Position numbers and translations under genes: made by a program. This document shows, in pieces, positions 1 to 8,486 of a stretch of DNA of 64,000 bases; the stretch's first letter is position 1; every line of letters starts with the position of its first letter. The stretch is taken from positions 5,642,001 to 5,706,000 of the forward strand of contig CP069300.1 of assembly GCA_016839165.1 (NCBI GenBank), read 5' to 3'. The notes beneath the pieces were generated by a model. That model saw only the letters and a list, made by a program, of their open reading frames with translations, was not told the origin of the DNA and searched no databases. Source of the stretch: Bradyrhizobium sp. PSBB068 (lineage in GTDB: Bacteria; Pseudomonadota; Alphaproteobacteria; Rhizobiales; Xanthobacteraceae).

Positions 1-2
1 TC

Positions 3-776
3 CTGCTCCTTCTCGCCGCAACGCTCGCCGCTTGCCTCACTGATGCCACCGCGCCTGCCGCCGCCGAGGTGCCGGCCATCATCGCGCGCCAGCGTCACGA
101 GAAGAAGGTCTTCACCGACGCCGAGATCGTCGAAGGTTTTCTGAAGACCGCGTTCGGCGCCGAATTTCATCTCGCCGGAAGGGTCGACCGCATCCGCAAA
201 TACGACCGGGCGGTGCGCGTGTTCGCCGACGGCAACCGCGCCGACCGCAAGGCGCAGCTGGCCAAGGTCGTCGCCGACATCCGGGGCAAGGTGCAGCATC
301 TCGACATCGCGATGAGCGACACCCACGACGCGGCCAATGTCGTGGTCAAGCTGGTGCGCGACCGCGAGCTCTACCGCACGATCGCGACCTTCTACGGCCA
401 GGAGCGCGCCAAGGAAATCCGCTCCTCGCTCGACCCGCAATGCCTGTCCGGCTTCCGCAAGAACGAAAACTACGAGATCGAGCATTCCGACGTCATCCTC
501 ACCGTCGACAATGGCGATTTCGTCTTCCTCGACTGCGCCTATGAGGAACTGCTGCAATCGCTCGGCCCCATCAACGACACCGCGACCGTGCCATGGACGA
601 TGTTCAACGACAGCGTCTCGATGGGTTTCTTCGACGTCTACGACCAGTATCTGCTCAATCTGCTCTACGACCCGCGCATCAAGCCCGGCATGACCGTGCA
701 GGAGGTCAAGGCCGCGCTGCCCGACGTGCTCAGAGACGTCCGCGCCTGGGTGGCGAAGGTGAACCATCTGGAGTGA
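3..776 (+). CDS. DUF2927-type lipoprotein, 5' end cut by the window
   Basis: The reading frame is open from the first base of the window, so the start lies outside. The visible N-terminus is a hydrophobic leucine/alanine run ending in a lipobox, LAAC, with the cysteine codon at 33-35; it is probably anchored in a membrane facing the periplasm. The mature part resembles DUF2927 proteins: a conserved single cysteine region (DPQCLSGF), a second one (FLDCAYEELLQSLGP) and the block LLYDPRIKPGMT near the C-terminus. The family has no established function. A GTG at 69 could be taken as a start, but it would remove the signal and lipobox that are plainly encoded upstream. The lipoprotein call is firm; the family call is from memory of its motifs. 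Confidence 0.8.
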   Translation: MLLLAATLAACLTDATAPAAAEVPAIIARQRHEKKVFTDAEIVEGFLKTAFGAEFHLAGRVDRIRKYDRAVRVFADGNRADRKAQLAKVVADIRGKVQHLDIAMSDTHDAANVVVKLVRDRELYRTIATFYGQERAKEIRSSLDPQCLSGFRKNENYEIEHSDVILTVDNGDFVFLDCAYEELLQSLGPINDTATVPWTMFNDSVSMGFFDVYDQYLLNLLYDPRIKPGMTVQEVKAALPDVLRDVRAWVAKVNHLE

Positions 777-819
777 GGGTGGGTGCAACCGGTGCACGGC
801 GCTCGCCAGAAACACCGCC

Positions 820-845
820 GACGTCCTGGCGCAAGCCAGGACGTC
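820..845. terminator. Perfect 11-bp hairpin with GCAA loop after the DUF2927 gene
   Basis: The arm GACGTCCTGGC (820-830) and its exact complement (835-845) enclose the tetraloop gcaa. It lies 44 bases past the stop codon. No T-run follows, so it is either a weak or Rho-assisted terminator or a copy of a dispersed foldback repeat. Confidence 0.5.
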
Positions 846-887
846 GCTGGAGATGACTCGATTCAAGATGTCAAACAGCAGGATGTC

Positions 888-907
888 ATCACCCGCAAAC
901 GGGTGAT
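888..907. repeat. Second perfect hairpin in the same gap
   Basis: ATCACCCG (888-895), loop caaa, CGGGTGAT (900-907). Together with the hairpin at 820-845 it makes the 777-1003 gap look like a mosaic of short foldback repeats. I see no gene in the gap. Confidence 0.5.
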
Positions 908-1003
908 CCAGTATTCCGGAGACGCTGGTGCCGCACCTCCCGCTTGACCTGGCCCCAGCGGCCGCCTCCATAGAAATGCGGTCAGACGACACGAGGTGAT
1001 TCG

Positions 1004-2035
1004 ATGAATGCTCCTGCTGCCCGTTTCCTCAGCCCGTCCGAAGCTGCAAGGCAGCTCGGCATCTCGGCGAAAGCGCTGCGCCTCTACGAGGAGCGCGGCC
1101 TGGTCGCGCCCGCCCGCACGCCGGCGGGATGGCGCGCCTATGGCCCGGTCGAGATGGCGCGCTGCGCCGAGATCGTCGCGCTGCGCGCCCTCGGCCTCAG
1201 CGTCGGTGAAGTGGCGCGGATCCTGAACGGCGACACCGCCATCCTCGGCCGCGTGCTGGCTGCGCACGAGGCCACGCTCGAAGCACGCATCCGCCAATGC
1301 ACCGACAGCATCGCCAGGGTGCGTCGGCTGCGCAACGACCTCGGCTGCGGCAAAATGCCCGCGACGCACGACCTGATCGGTGCGGTCAGGGCGCGGCCGG
1401 CGATCGGCGTCGCATTCGATCTGCCGTGGCCGTGGGGCGGCGAGCGCTTCGAACTGCGCGATATCAAATCGCTGAACTACATCGTCGGCCCGCTCGGCAG
1501 CGGCAAGACGCGCCTCGCGCAGCGGCTTGCCGAAGCGCTGCCCGGTGCCAGCTTTGTCGGACTGGACCGTGCAGCCGACGGCGGCGCGGCCGTTCGCGCG
1601 CGGCTCGACGCCGACCCCGCCCACAAGGCGAGGGTCGAGGCGAGCCTTGCCGTCCTGCTGGCCGATGGCGCCGTAGACTCACCCGCGCTCATCACCCTGC
1701 TCGCAGTTCTCGAGGCCGATGACGGCGCGATCCCGGTGATCGACATGCTCGAACAAGGGCTCGATGCGGCCAGCCAGGAGGCCGTGATCGCGCATCTGCG
1801 CCGTCGCGGACCGGAGGCGCGGCCGCTGTTCTTCCTCACGCGCTCCAACGCGATCCTCGACCTCGATGCCGTCGGCGACGATGAAGCGATCATCCTGTGT
1901 CCTGCCAATCACAGCCTGCCGATCTGCGTCAGGCCGATTCCCGGCGCAGTGGGCTATGAAGCGGTTGCGACCTGCCTCGCCTCTCCGGAGGTGCGCACGC
2001 GCACTGAAGGCATGGTGGCCTGGCTGCCATCCTGA
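1004..2035 (+). CDS. MerR-type regulator fused to a P-loop ATPase-like domain
   Basis: Residues about 8-75 form a MerR winged-helix domain (SEAARQLGISAKALRLYEERG, then GWRAY and the RALGLSVGEVARIL helix), followed by the usual coiled dimer helix (about 80-112). Instead of a small effector pocket there is a roughly 200-residue nucleotide-binding domain: Walker A GPLGSGKT at 162-169, a Walker B-like IPVIDMLEQGLD near 243-254 followed by an ABC-type D-loop pattern, and LTRSNAILDL in the place of the ABC switch histidine. No ABC signature is obvious, so the ATPase part is reduced. It probably binds DNA and couples this to ATP binding; the target is unknown. A GAGGTG ribosome site precedes the ATG. 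It stands alone, 87 bases before the LysR gene. Confidence 0.75.
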   Translation: MNAPAARFLSPSEAARQLGISAKALRLYEERGLVAPARTPAGWRAYGPVEMARCAEIVALRALGLSVGEVARILNGDTAILGRVLAAHEATLEARIRQCTDSIARVRRLRNDLGCGKMPATHDLIGAVRARPAIGVAFDLPWPWGGERFELRDIKSLNYIVGPLGSGKTRLAQRLAEALPGASFVGLDRAADGGAAVRARLDADPAHKARVEASLAVLLADGAVDSPALITLLAVLEADDGAIPVIDMLEQGLDAASQEAVIAHLRRRGPEARPLFFLTRSNAILDLDAVGDDEAIILCPANHSLPICVRPIPGAVGYEAVATCLASPEVRTRTEGMVAWLPS

Positions 2036-2102
2036 TTTCTCGTATTGGTTGTATTATCATTATATGACAATGCACGACGCAGGTCGGATGCACTTCGAAA
2101 AA

Positions 2103-2119
2103 GTGTGCTATAAGCACAC
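2103..2119. promoter_or_regulatory. Palindrome touching the LysR start codon
   Basis: GTGTGC-tataa-GCACAC is a perfect 6-bp inverted repeat ending three bases before the ATG at 2123. There is no Shine-Dalgarno sequence in front of this start, so the palindrome occupies the ribosome landing zone. It could be an autoregulatory operator, since LysR genes often repress themselves, or an RNA hairpin that limits translation. Confidence 0.4.
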
Positions 2120-2122
2120 GCG

Positions 2123-3118
2123 ATGACCGAGCTTCCCCGTACCCAGGCCTTGCGTTGCTTCATCACGGTTGCCCGTGAGGGCACTGTATCGCGCGCCGCA
2201 GCGATGCTGAAACTGACCCAGCCGGCGGTCAGCTTGCAACTCAAGGCGCTGGAGGAAAGCACCGGGTTGCAGCTGTTCAACCGCACACCCAGCGGCTTCA
2301 CGCTGACCGAGGCCGGCGCCTCGCTGCTGCCGCTGGCGCACCGGGCGGTGGCGGCGGCATCCGACTTCAAGGCGATGGCGGATTCGCTCAACGAGGCGCA
2401 GCGCGGCACGCTGCGCGTCGGCACCATCCTCGACCCCGAATTCACCCGGCTCGGACCGTTCGTGCGCAGCCTTGCGATGTCGTCGCAACGCACCGAAGTC
2501 TTCCTGCGCCACGGCGTCAGCGACGACGTGCTGGCGCAGATCGGCCGGGGCGAGCTCGACGTCGGCTATTACGTCGACGCCACGCCGCAGGAGCACCTGG
2601 TCCATCACAGCTTCACCGAACGGACCATCGCCGACGGCCGCTACCAGCTGGCGCCACTGCTCAGCTACGACTACCGCGTGATCGCGCCGATCGGCTGGCG
2701 GGACCGGGTGATCGGCAAAGGCTGGGCGGAGCTTGCCGAGCTGCCCTGGCTCGCAACGCCGCCGCATTCGGGCCACCGCCGGATGCTCGACGACATCTTC
2801 CGCCCGCTCGGCGCCCTGCCGAAGCGCGTCGGCTACACCGACCAGGAAGAGGCGATGATCGACTTCGTCGAATCCGGCCTCTGTCTCAGCCTCGCGCGCG
2901 ACAATGTGCTGGCGCCGCGGATGGCGCGCCCGCATCAGTTCGTGGTGGCCGACAAGGTGAAGCTGACCTGCGATCTCTCCTTCGTCAGCCTCACCGCCCG
3001 CCGCCACGAGCCGGTGATCGCCCACGCCTTCGCGGCCGTACGCGCGGTGTGGAATATCAAGCCGGCGATCGCCGGCGCCGGACCGACGCGGACGCGCAAG
3101 GTCGCGAAGAACGTGTGA
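2123..3118 (+). CDS. LysR-family transcriptional regulator
   Basis: 331 residues, the usual LysR size. The N-terminal winged helix is clear (LRCFITVAREGTVSRAAAMLKLTQPAVSLQLKALE, residues about 8-42), followed by the linker helix and a LysR substrate-binding fold (from about 90: GTLRVGTILDPEF). It has a basic tail after residue 310. No divergent gene shares its promoter, so its target cannot be read from context; the next gene on the same strand, a periplasmic binding protein, lies 725 bases downstream with oppositely oriented small genes between. A palindrome sits immediately upstream of the ATG. Confidence 0.85.
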   Translation: MTELPRTQALRCFITVAREGTVSRAAAMLKLTQPAVSLQLKALEESTGLQLFNRTPSGFTLTEAGASLLPLAHRAVAAASDFKAMADSLNEAQRGTLRVGTILDPEFTRLGPFVRSLAMSSQRTEVFLRHGVSDDVLAQIGRGELDVGYYVDATPQEHLVHHSFTERTIADGRYQLAPLLSYDYRVIAPIGWRDRVIGKGWAELAELPWLATPPHSGHRRMLDDIFRPLGALPKRVGYTDQEEAMIDFVESGLCLSLARDNVLAPRMARPHQFVVADKVKLTCDLSFVSLTARRHEPVIAHAFAAVRAVWNIKPAIAGAGPTRTRKVAKNV

Positions 3119-3266
3119 CGCTGCGCGCTGATGCCCGACGGCGTTCTCCCGCCCCAGTCTCGCATAGCTCGGATCTGAGGCAGCGGGCGACAGCAATCAC
3201 GGCGACGAGCGGCCGATTATCGCGGAGCGGTCGTTGGCTGACCGCCCGTAAGCTTTGCACCAAGAT

Positions 3267-3479
3267 CTAGGCAGCAACGATCAGCGGCTGCGTCATGTCC
3301 GCCATCGCAGGCACCAGCGACGGCGCCTCGCAATCCTGCAAGACGAGCTCGTCCATGAGCTCGCGCAGCCTTGGCGGCAGATCGGCGTAATCGCCGCGCA
3401 GGGCATAACGCAGTCTCTCGCCGATCTCGTCGCAGATGGCGCGCACGTGCTCGGGCGCGATCGGATGAGGCTCACTCAT
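3267..3479 (-). CDS. Small conserved-looking protein of unknown function (70 aa)
   Basis: Begins MSEPHPIAPEHVRAICDEIG and is mostly helical and acidic with a leucine-rich middle; no known motif. The start at 3479 is chosen because the upstream small gene ends across it (ATGAGTGA, 8-base overlap), the arrangement of a translationally coupled pair. A longer in-frame start at 3515 would put a basic tail inside the upstream gene and is less likely. Function unknown; cytosolic. Confidence 0.5.
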   Translation of the reverse strand: MSEPHPIAPEHVRAICDEIGERLRYALRGDYADLPPRLRELMDELVLQDCEAPSLVPAMADMTQPLIVAA

Positions 3480-3588
3480 GGACGTCGACCGCTTGCGACG
3501 GCGGCGCGCCGCCAAACTGCACTTCCGCTACCACGGATCCCGCATACGCAGATGCGATCAAGACGAGGATCCGAACAATGCTGAACAT
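3472..3588 (-). CDS. 38-residue exported peptide upstream of the 70-aa gene
   Basis: Starts MFSIVRILVLIASAYAGSVV: a short basic N-terminus, a hydrophobic core and a probable signal peptidase site after VVA, leaving a mature peptide of only about 16 residues. The start is well supported by AAGGGAG eight bases upstream of the ATG. Its stop overlaps the start of the next gene by 8 bases. It could instead be a leader peptide whose translation controls the 70-residue protein. It matches nothing I recognise. Confidence 0.5.
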   Translation of the reverse strand: MFSIVRILVLIASAYAGSVVAEVQFGGAPPSQAVDVHE

Positions 3589-3842
3589 GGTTCGTACTCC
3601 CTTTTCCGATCCCTGGATAACAGGCGGAGATTGCCGCCCGATTAGGGAAACTGGTTCCCGCGGCCTTTAGGGGAGTGGTAAACGCGAGGTTCACGGCAGC
3701 CTGGGGAAACGCCGGTGCTGTCCGTCCGGCTGTCCCCAATCAGGGGGACAGACCGCCGCGGCGAAATCGATATCATGCGAAACCGGACACCGGCCGGCTA
3801 TCATCGGCCGCGCATAAAAAGAACCTGCTGGGAGGATTTGCG

Positions 3843-4991
3843 ATGAAGCTGGCCGTGGCCGGACTCTGGGTACTCGCAGGCGTGACGCTGGTTGCGCCGC
3901 ACGTGCGGGCGGACATCAAGGTCGGCGTCGTGGTGTCGGGATCCGGGCCGGGCTCAGCGCTCGGCCAGCCGCAGATGCGCACCATCGCGGCGCTGCCGAA
4001 GGAGATCGGCGGCGAGAAGGTGGTCTATATCGCGCTCGACGACGAGTCCGATCCGACCAAGGGCACGCAGAACGCCCGCCGCCTCGTCATCCAGGACGGC
4101 GTCGACATCCTGATCGGCTCCTCGCTCACCCCGGTGACCATGCCGATGCTCGACGTCGCCTTCGAAGCCAAGACCCCGATCATCTCGCTCGCCGCGGCGA
4201 CCGCGATCGTGCAGCCGATGGACGAGCACCGCCGCTGGGCGTTCAAGGTGGTGCCCAATGACGACCTGATGGCGACGGCGATCCTGAAATACATCGCGAA
4301 ATCCGGCATCAAGACGCTCGGCTATATCGGCGTGTCGGACGGCTATGGCGAGGGCTATTACAAGGAGGTGTCGCGGCTCGCCCCCGGGCTCGGCCTCACC
4401 GTGACGACGCATGAGGTCTACGCGCGCTCCGACACCAGCGCCACCGGCCAGGCGCTGAAGGTGATCGCGACCAACCCCGATGCGGTGTTCATCGCCTCGG
4501 CCGGCACGCCGGCCGTGCTGCCGCAGGAGGCGCTGCGCAGCCGCGGTTACGCCGGCAAGATCTTCCAGACCCACGGCGTCGCCTCGGAGGAGTTCATCAA
4601 GCTCGGCGGCGCCAATGTCGAGGGCGCAATCTTCACCGGCGAGGCTTTCACCATCGCCGACGATCTGCCGGCCGACGATCCGTTCCGCCAGGCGCGCGAC
4701 GAGTTCGTGTCGTCCTACGAGAAGGCCAACGGGCAAAAGCCGAACATCTTCGGCGCGCATCTGTGGGACGCCGTGACGCTGTTCAAGCGGGCGGCGGCGA
4801 TTGCGCTGAAGACCGCCAAGCCCGGCACGCCGGAATTCCGCGCCGCGCTGCGCGACGAACTGGAGCGCGGCAAGGACGTCTACCTGAACAACGGCCTCTC
4901 GACCATGAGCCCGACCGACCATAACGGCTATGACGAGCGCTCGGCGTTCCTGATCAAGGTCGAGGGCGGCAAGTTCAGGCTGGTGAAGTAG
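3843..4991 (+). CDS. ABC transporter periplasmic substrate-binding protein (LivK/Leu-Ile-Val type)
   Basis: 382 residues. A signal peptide (cleavage after HVRA, about residue 24) precedes a type I periplasmic binding fold of the branched-chain amino acid/amide class: IKVGVVVSGSGPGS at the start, DDESDPTKGTQNARRLV, and the hinge segment LGYIGVSDGYGEGYYKEV. It captures a small solute in the periplasm for an ABC importer. No permease or ATPase gene lies nearby, so it is an orphan binding protein or works with a transporter encoded elsewhere. The start at 3843 is set by GGGAGG seven bases upstream; longer in-frame starts lack a signal peptide. Substrate unknown. Confidence 0.85.
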   Translation: MKLAVAGLWVLAGVTLVAPHVRADIKVGVVVSGSGPGSALGQPQMRTIAALPKEIGGEKVVYIALDDESDPTKGTQNARRLVIQDGVDILIGSSLTPVTMPMLDVAFEAKTPIISLAAATAIVQPMDEHRRWAFKVVPNDDLMATAILKYIAKSGIKTLGYIGVSDGYGEGYYKEVSRLAPGLGLTVTTHEVYARSDTSATGQALKVIATNPDAVFIASAGTPAVLPQEALRSRGYAGKIFQTHGVASEEFIKLGGANVEGAIFTGEAFTIADDLPADDPFRQARDEFVSSYEKANGQKPNIFGAHLWDAVTLFKRAAAIALKTAKPGTPEFRAALRDELERGKDVYLNNGLSTMSPTDHNGYDERSAFLIKVEGGKFRLVK

Positions 4992-5006
4992 GCGCCCAGC
5001 AATGGT

Positions 5007-5252
5007 CTAGTCGCCGCCCCAGCGCCAGCGCGGCGGCTCGCCCTTCCACCAGCAGACGGCGGTGAGCAGAACGCTCAGCACGGCCACGTAGCCGATGAAG
5101 CGCGCCGGGGAGTGCGGGAGGTTGATCGCTGCGCCGACGGCAATCAGCGCCACTAAGCCCGCGAGCACCACCCAGCCCTGCCAGTTGTTCGGCGGTCCCC
5201 AGCCCCAGCCGTAGCGCTTGGCGGGAAACCAGTATTTGTCATTACGCTGCAT
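5007..5252 (-). CDS. Small two-helix membrane protein of unknown function (81 aa)
   Basis: Opens with an aromatic block (DKYWFPAKRYGWGWGPPNNW) and then has two membrane spans, about residues 26-43 and 51-68, with a short charged tail. The aromatic start followed by two helices looks like a widespread small proteobacterial membrane family without a known role. GGAG eight bases before the ATG supports the start. It begins 31 bases after the M48 protease gene and is probably the last gene of that operon. Confidence 0.6.
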   Translation of the reverse strand: MQRNDKYWFPAKRYGWGWGPPNNWQGWVVLAGLVALIAVGAAINLPHSPARFIGYVAVLSVLLTAVCWWKGEPPRWRWGGD

Positions 5253-5283
5253 GGGATTGCTCCAGTGCCGAAATCCGCTTGCC

Positions 5284-6396
5284 TCACGTCTTGCCGCAGA
5301 TGCCCTTCAGCGCATGCCATTCGGCCGGCGACAGCAGCGGCTTGCCCGCGAGCTTGTTGCTGGCGTCGGCCTTGGCCATCCGTTCGAGGCGATCCTCGGT
5401 CAGTGGATGGCTGGCGACGAGCGAGAGCCCGTTGCCGCCTTCCTTGCCGGTGACGCGGAACATCAGTTCGCCCATCGGCTTCGCCGGACGGCCAAGCTTG
5501 TGCATGGTCTCGATCGCAAAGGTGTCGGCATTGGTCTCGGCGTCGCGCGAATAGGACGACGTCACCAGCGAGCGCGAGGCGAAGATCAGCGCGCCGGAGC
5601 CGGTGATGTCGCCGAACAACAGCCCGATCAGGAACGAGGTGCCGCCATTGTGGATCAGCTCGCGCATGCTGTCGCGGTGCCGGAGATGGCCGAGCTCATG
5701 GGCCAGGACGCCTGCGATCTCGTCGGGGCTTTCCGCTTTCTCCAGCAGTCCGTCGAACAGATAGACCTTGCCGCCCGGCAGCGCGAAGGCGTTCGGCACC
5801 GGCGTCGCCAGCACGCCCGACTGCACCGAATTGTCGAGGCCTGCGGTGTCCCGCAGCTTGCCGACCAGCTTCTCGAATGCCGCTTGTCCGGCCGCACTGC
5901 TGCACGGCTTGCCGTCGAACACCACCCTGACCTGCGCTTCCGCGACGTCGCCGAGGCGCCGCTCGAAGGAATCCGGCACCAGCGGCGTCAACCGCTCGGC
6001 GGCGAGCGGCACGCCGAACAGCACCACCAGCACGATCGATACCGCGGCCGCGAGCGACCAGCCGACAATGCCGGCGACGCCCTTGCGGTTCGGCAGGTCC
6101 TGCTCGAGCCTGTCGCAGCGCGCGACCAGCTCGGCGATCAGCCCGGCGTCGCGGACCTCGAGCCGCGCCAGTGCCGGCGCAGTCAGGCAGCTCAGCCGCA
6201 GCAGGCCGGACGGACTGTCGGCACGGCGGATGTCAGCAAACGCCCAGCGCGCCAGCCGTTCGCCATCTTCCCTGATCTCCAGCGCGTCGGACAGCTTGAG
6301 CGCGACGACGCGCCGGCGGCTCGATGCGCCGTCGAAGAACACCGCACCCGGGACCGGCGCCGCCGCGGCATTGGCCTGGTTGAGATCGGCTTCCAT
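5284..6396 (-). CDS. Membrane-anchored M48-family zinc metallopeptidase
   Basis: 370 residues. The N-terminal 100 residues form a small beta-rich domain, followed by a transmembrane helix (about 108-131) and an M48 peptidase domain with zinc motif HELGH at 233-237 and third ligand E287 in the segment SRDAETNAD. The protease part faces the periplasm if the N-terminus is cytosolic. M48 proteins of this type act in quality control of envelope proteins (BepA/YcaL/LoiP relatives). It lies directly downstream of the DUF898 membrane protein, a pairing that suggests a shared role in the envelope. The gap between them carries a foldback repeat. Confidence 0.85.
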   Translation of the reverse strand: MEADLNQANAAAAPVPGAVFFDGASSRRRVVALKLSDALEIREDGERLARWAFADIRRADSPSGLLRLSCLTAPALARLEVRDAGLIAELVARCDRLEQDLPNRKGVAGIVGWSLAAAVSIVLVVLFGVPLAAERLTPLVPDSFERRLGDVAEAQVRVVFDGKPCSSAAGQAAFEKLVGKLRDTAGLDNSVQSGVLATPVPNAFALPGGKVYLFDGLLEKAESPDEIAGVLAHELGHLRHRDSMRELIHNGGTSFLIGLLFGDITGSGALIFASRSLVTSSYSRDAETNADTFAIETMHKLGRPAKPMGELMFRVTGKEGGNGLSLVASHPLTEDRLERMAKADASNKLAGKPLLSPAEWHALKGICGKT

Positions 6397-6455
6397 GACG
6401 CTAAAGCGCGATGAGATTGGGTTGAATCGTCATCGGGCTTTAGCTCCTTGTTTGC

Positions 6456-6500
6456 GCATGATCTTTTCGGAAAACCGCTTCGCACTTTTCCGGATCATGC
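6456..6500. repeat. REP-like inverted repeat between DUF898 and M48 genes
   Basis: Left arm gcatgatcttttcgg (6456-6470), right arm ttttccggatcatgc (6486-6500): an imperfect inverted repeat with GCATGATC as its outer end. The same outer sequence recurs at 29910 and 29975. It resembles short intergenic foldbacks that I recall as common in Bradyrhizobium. Confidence 0.6.
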
Positions 6501-6501
6501 T

Positions 6502-7650
6502 TTAGAACCCCGCGACGTCGAGGCCGTCGGCAAAACCTTCACCGAGCGCATTGGCGAGCTCGCCGCGCGCGGTGACGTTGGCGGCCGCCCCAATGTTGTG
6601 CACGATGGTCGACGACAGCACCCGGACCCAGAGATCGCGCATCAGATAGACCCGCATCACGACGTTCATCGCCAGCGCAAGGGCGAGATAGCCGATGCCG
6701 AGCAGGACCATCAGCGGAATGCTCTTGGCGAACGCCTCAGTCTTGAAGAAGGTCTCGATCGAGGAGCCGTCGATGCTGGCCGCCAGGAAGATGCAGAGCA
6801 CGAGATAGGCCAGGAACACCGTGCCGAGCAGCATGGCCCAGCCGATCACCTTCCAGTACAGGCCGATCAGGGCGCCGCGACTCATGGTCGATTCCAGTCT
6901 GACCTCGCCGAACCGGATGCCCGACAGCCACCAGCGCCACTCGATCGCCTTGAACGCGGCATAGGCGAACGGGCCGAAGATCGTCACCAGCGCGAACGGC
7001 ATCAGTAGCCAGAGCCACCAGCCGCGTTTGAAGAAATCCCAGCCGCGGCCTTCGAAGGAGCCCTGCAGATCGCCGTAATACGAATGCCGCATCTTGTAGC
7101 GTTCGAGCGCCGCCTCGCGCCATGACAGCGCAAAGCCAAGCGTGATCACGACCAGGAGGCCCCATAGCGAGGCCTTCAGCGCATAGATCCAGCCCGAGCC
7201 GCTCATCCAGAAGCGGACGCCGCGCCACACCGTGCGGGTGAGCCGGTAACGCCGCGCGCGATAGATCGCGAACTGGCCGAACACATAAAAGAAGGCGACC
7301 ATCGGCAACGAGGAGAATGTCTGGCCGTGCTCGGCCTCGATCACGAGCAGGGCGTAGCCGAGATAGACCGGAACCAGGATCGCGAGTGCGACCAGAAAGC
7401 CGATCAGGAGCTCCTTGCCGCGGCCGGTATATTCCGCCCCATCGCCGTCGATCAGGGTGTTCGACCAGAGGTGACGGCGGATGTCGGTGGTGAGCCAGAA
7501 CCGGTAGAAGCCGACCGTGAAGAGCTCGAGCCCGGCGCCGCGCGCGACCAGACGGAAGAACTGCGTCCGGCTCCCCGAAAACGCCACCGGCATCGGCGGC
7601 GGAACCGGTTGCGGCGGCGGCCCCGGCGGGGCCCAGCTCATGTCGTTCAC
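6502..7650 (-). CDS. YjgN/DUF898-family integral membrane protein
   Basis: 382 residues with a proline-rich cytosolic start, then about seven to eight membrane spans. Typical DUF898 signatures are visible: FFRLVARGAGLELFTVGFYRFWLTTDIRRHLW, then SGWIYALKASLWGLL and the tryptophan-rich FKRGWWLWLLM. The family has no proven function. The GTG at 7650 is preferred to the ATG three codons later because GGAG lies seven bases before the GTG. It is the first gene of the operon with the M48 protease and the 81-residue membrane protein. Confidence 0.8.
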   Translation of the reverse strand: MNDMSWAPPGPPPQPVPPPMPVAFSGSRTQFFRLVARGAGLELFTVGFYRFWLTTDIRRHLWSNTLIDGDGAEYTGRGKELLIGFLVALAILVPVYLGYALLVIEAEHGQTFSSLPMVAFFYVFGQFAIYRARRYRLTRTVWRGVRFWMSGSGWIYALKASLWGLLVVITLGFALSWREAALERYKMRHSYYGDLQGSFEGRGWDFFKRGWWLWLLMPFALVTIFGPFAYAAFKAIEWRWWLSGIRFGEVRLESTMSRGALIGLYWKVIGWAMLLGTVFLAYLVLCIFLAASIDGSSIETFFKTEAFAKSIPLMVLLGIGYLALALAMNVVMRVYLMRDLWVRVLSSTIVHNIGAAANVTARGELANALGEGFADGLDVAGF

Positions 7651-7885
7651 GGAAAAACTCCAGGACAGGACAATCTCTGCGCATCAAAAGCACAGGTTTG
7701 TCGCTGCGAGTGTGATCCAGGTTTCATACACGGTCGAGAGTGCCGCCGCGGGATTCGGCGGGTGCGGTTGGCTATGCCTTAATGGCCCCCCGGAAACCGG
7801 CCGCCGTCCACCGCCCCGCGTGCTTCGAACCCGGCGGAAGGAACGACGGACTTACCGAATGGGCGCGGCCGCAAGGAACCGAGCA

Positions 7886-8245
7886 ATGAACAAGTGGATA
7901 TTGCCGGCGTGCGTGCTGGCGCTTGCCGCAGCTCCCGCTGGGGCCGCCGATGTGCGCCTGGAATCCTATCGCAATCCGGCCAACGAGAACTTCCGCATCT
8001 TCAATCATATGTATCTGGACGGCGTCAGGGGCGGCCTGATGGCTTCCAATGCCTGGTTGAAACGGCACGGCGGCCAATTGCTGTTCTGCATGCCCGACAC
8101 CCTCGTATTGTCCACCGAGCAAACCGAAGAGATCATGCTCAAGTCGGCCGACAAGCGGTCCGCGAAAGGCGAGATGATGGTCGCCCTCCTGCTGCTCTGG
8201 GGCATGCAGGACACGTACCCCTGCGAAAAGCCGGCCAGCCGATAG
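7886..8245 (+). CDS. Small exported protein resembling the Rap1a/Tai fold
   Basis: 119 residues with a clear signal peptide (cleavage after PAGA/ADV, about residue 21). The mature protein has a central cysteine (LFCMPD) and a C-terminal one (TYPCEKP), with a leucine-rich helix between; this spacing and the YPC ending recall the Rap1a/Tai periplasmic proteins, some of which are immunity proteins against type VI amidase effectors. No toxin or type VI gene is nearby, so an immunity role is not supported here. AAGGA precedes the ATG at 7886; the longer frame reads into non-coding DNA. Confidence 0.6.
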   Translation: MNKWILPACVLALAAAPAGAADVRLESYRNPANENFRIFNHMYLDGVRGGLMASNAWLKRHGGQLLFCMPDTLVLSTEQTEEIMLKSADKRSAKGEMMVALLLLWGMQDTYPCEKPASR

Positions 8246-8283
8246 ACAGTCCCTGCACCGCCCGCATGCGCCGCCTGAGCAAA

Positions 8284-8298
8284 TCAAACGCCGTTTGA
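8284..8298. promoter_or_regulatory. 15-base perfect palindrome upstream of the P450 pair
   Basis: TCAAACG-c-CGTTTGA lies 188 bases before the first P450 start. Its shape is that of a TetR-family operator, but no TetR gene is in the window, so the regulator is unknown. The rest of 8246-8486 shows nothing clear. Confidence 0.35.
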
Positions 8299-8486
8299 AA
8301 CGGGCGTGGTCGCCGCCGACGCCGGTCCGTCGTTGGAAAGGCCCGGATTCGGCCGTTTTGGCCGGCTACCAATGCGGCCAAAAGCGCGCTGTCAGCTCTT
8401 GCGCAAACCGCGGAATGAGAATGTAATTCGGTAAAACATGGCGCGCCGGCGATGCCCCGGCTGCTGCAACGGTTGAGGAGCCGCTC

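Noticed and set aside
7886..8245. Type VI immunity gene
   Set aside because: Resembles the Rap1a/Tai fold but no effector or type VI gene is nearby, so an immunity role is unsupported.
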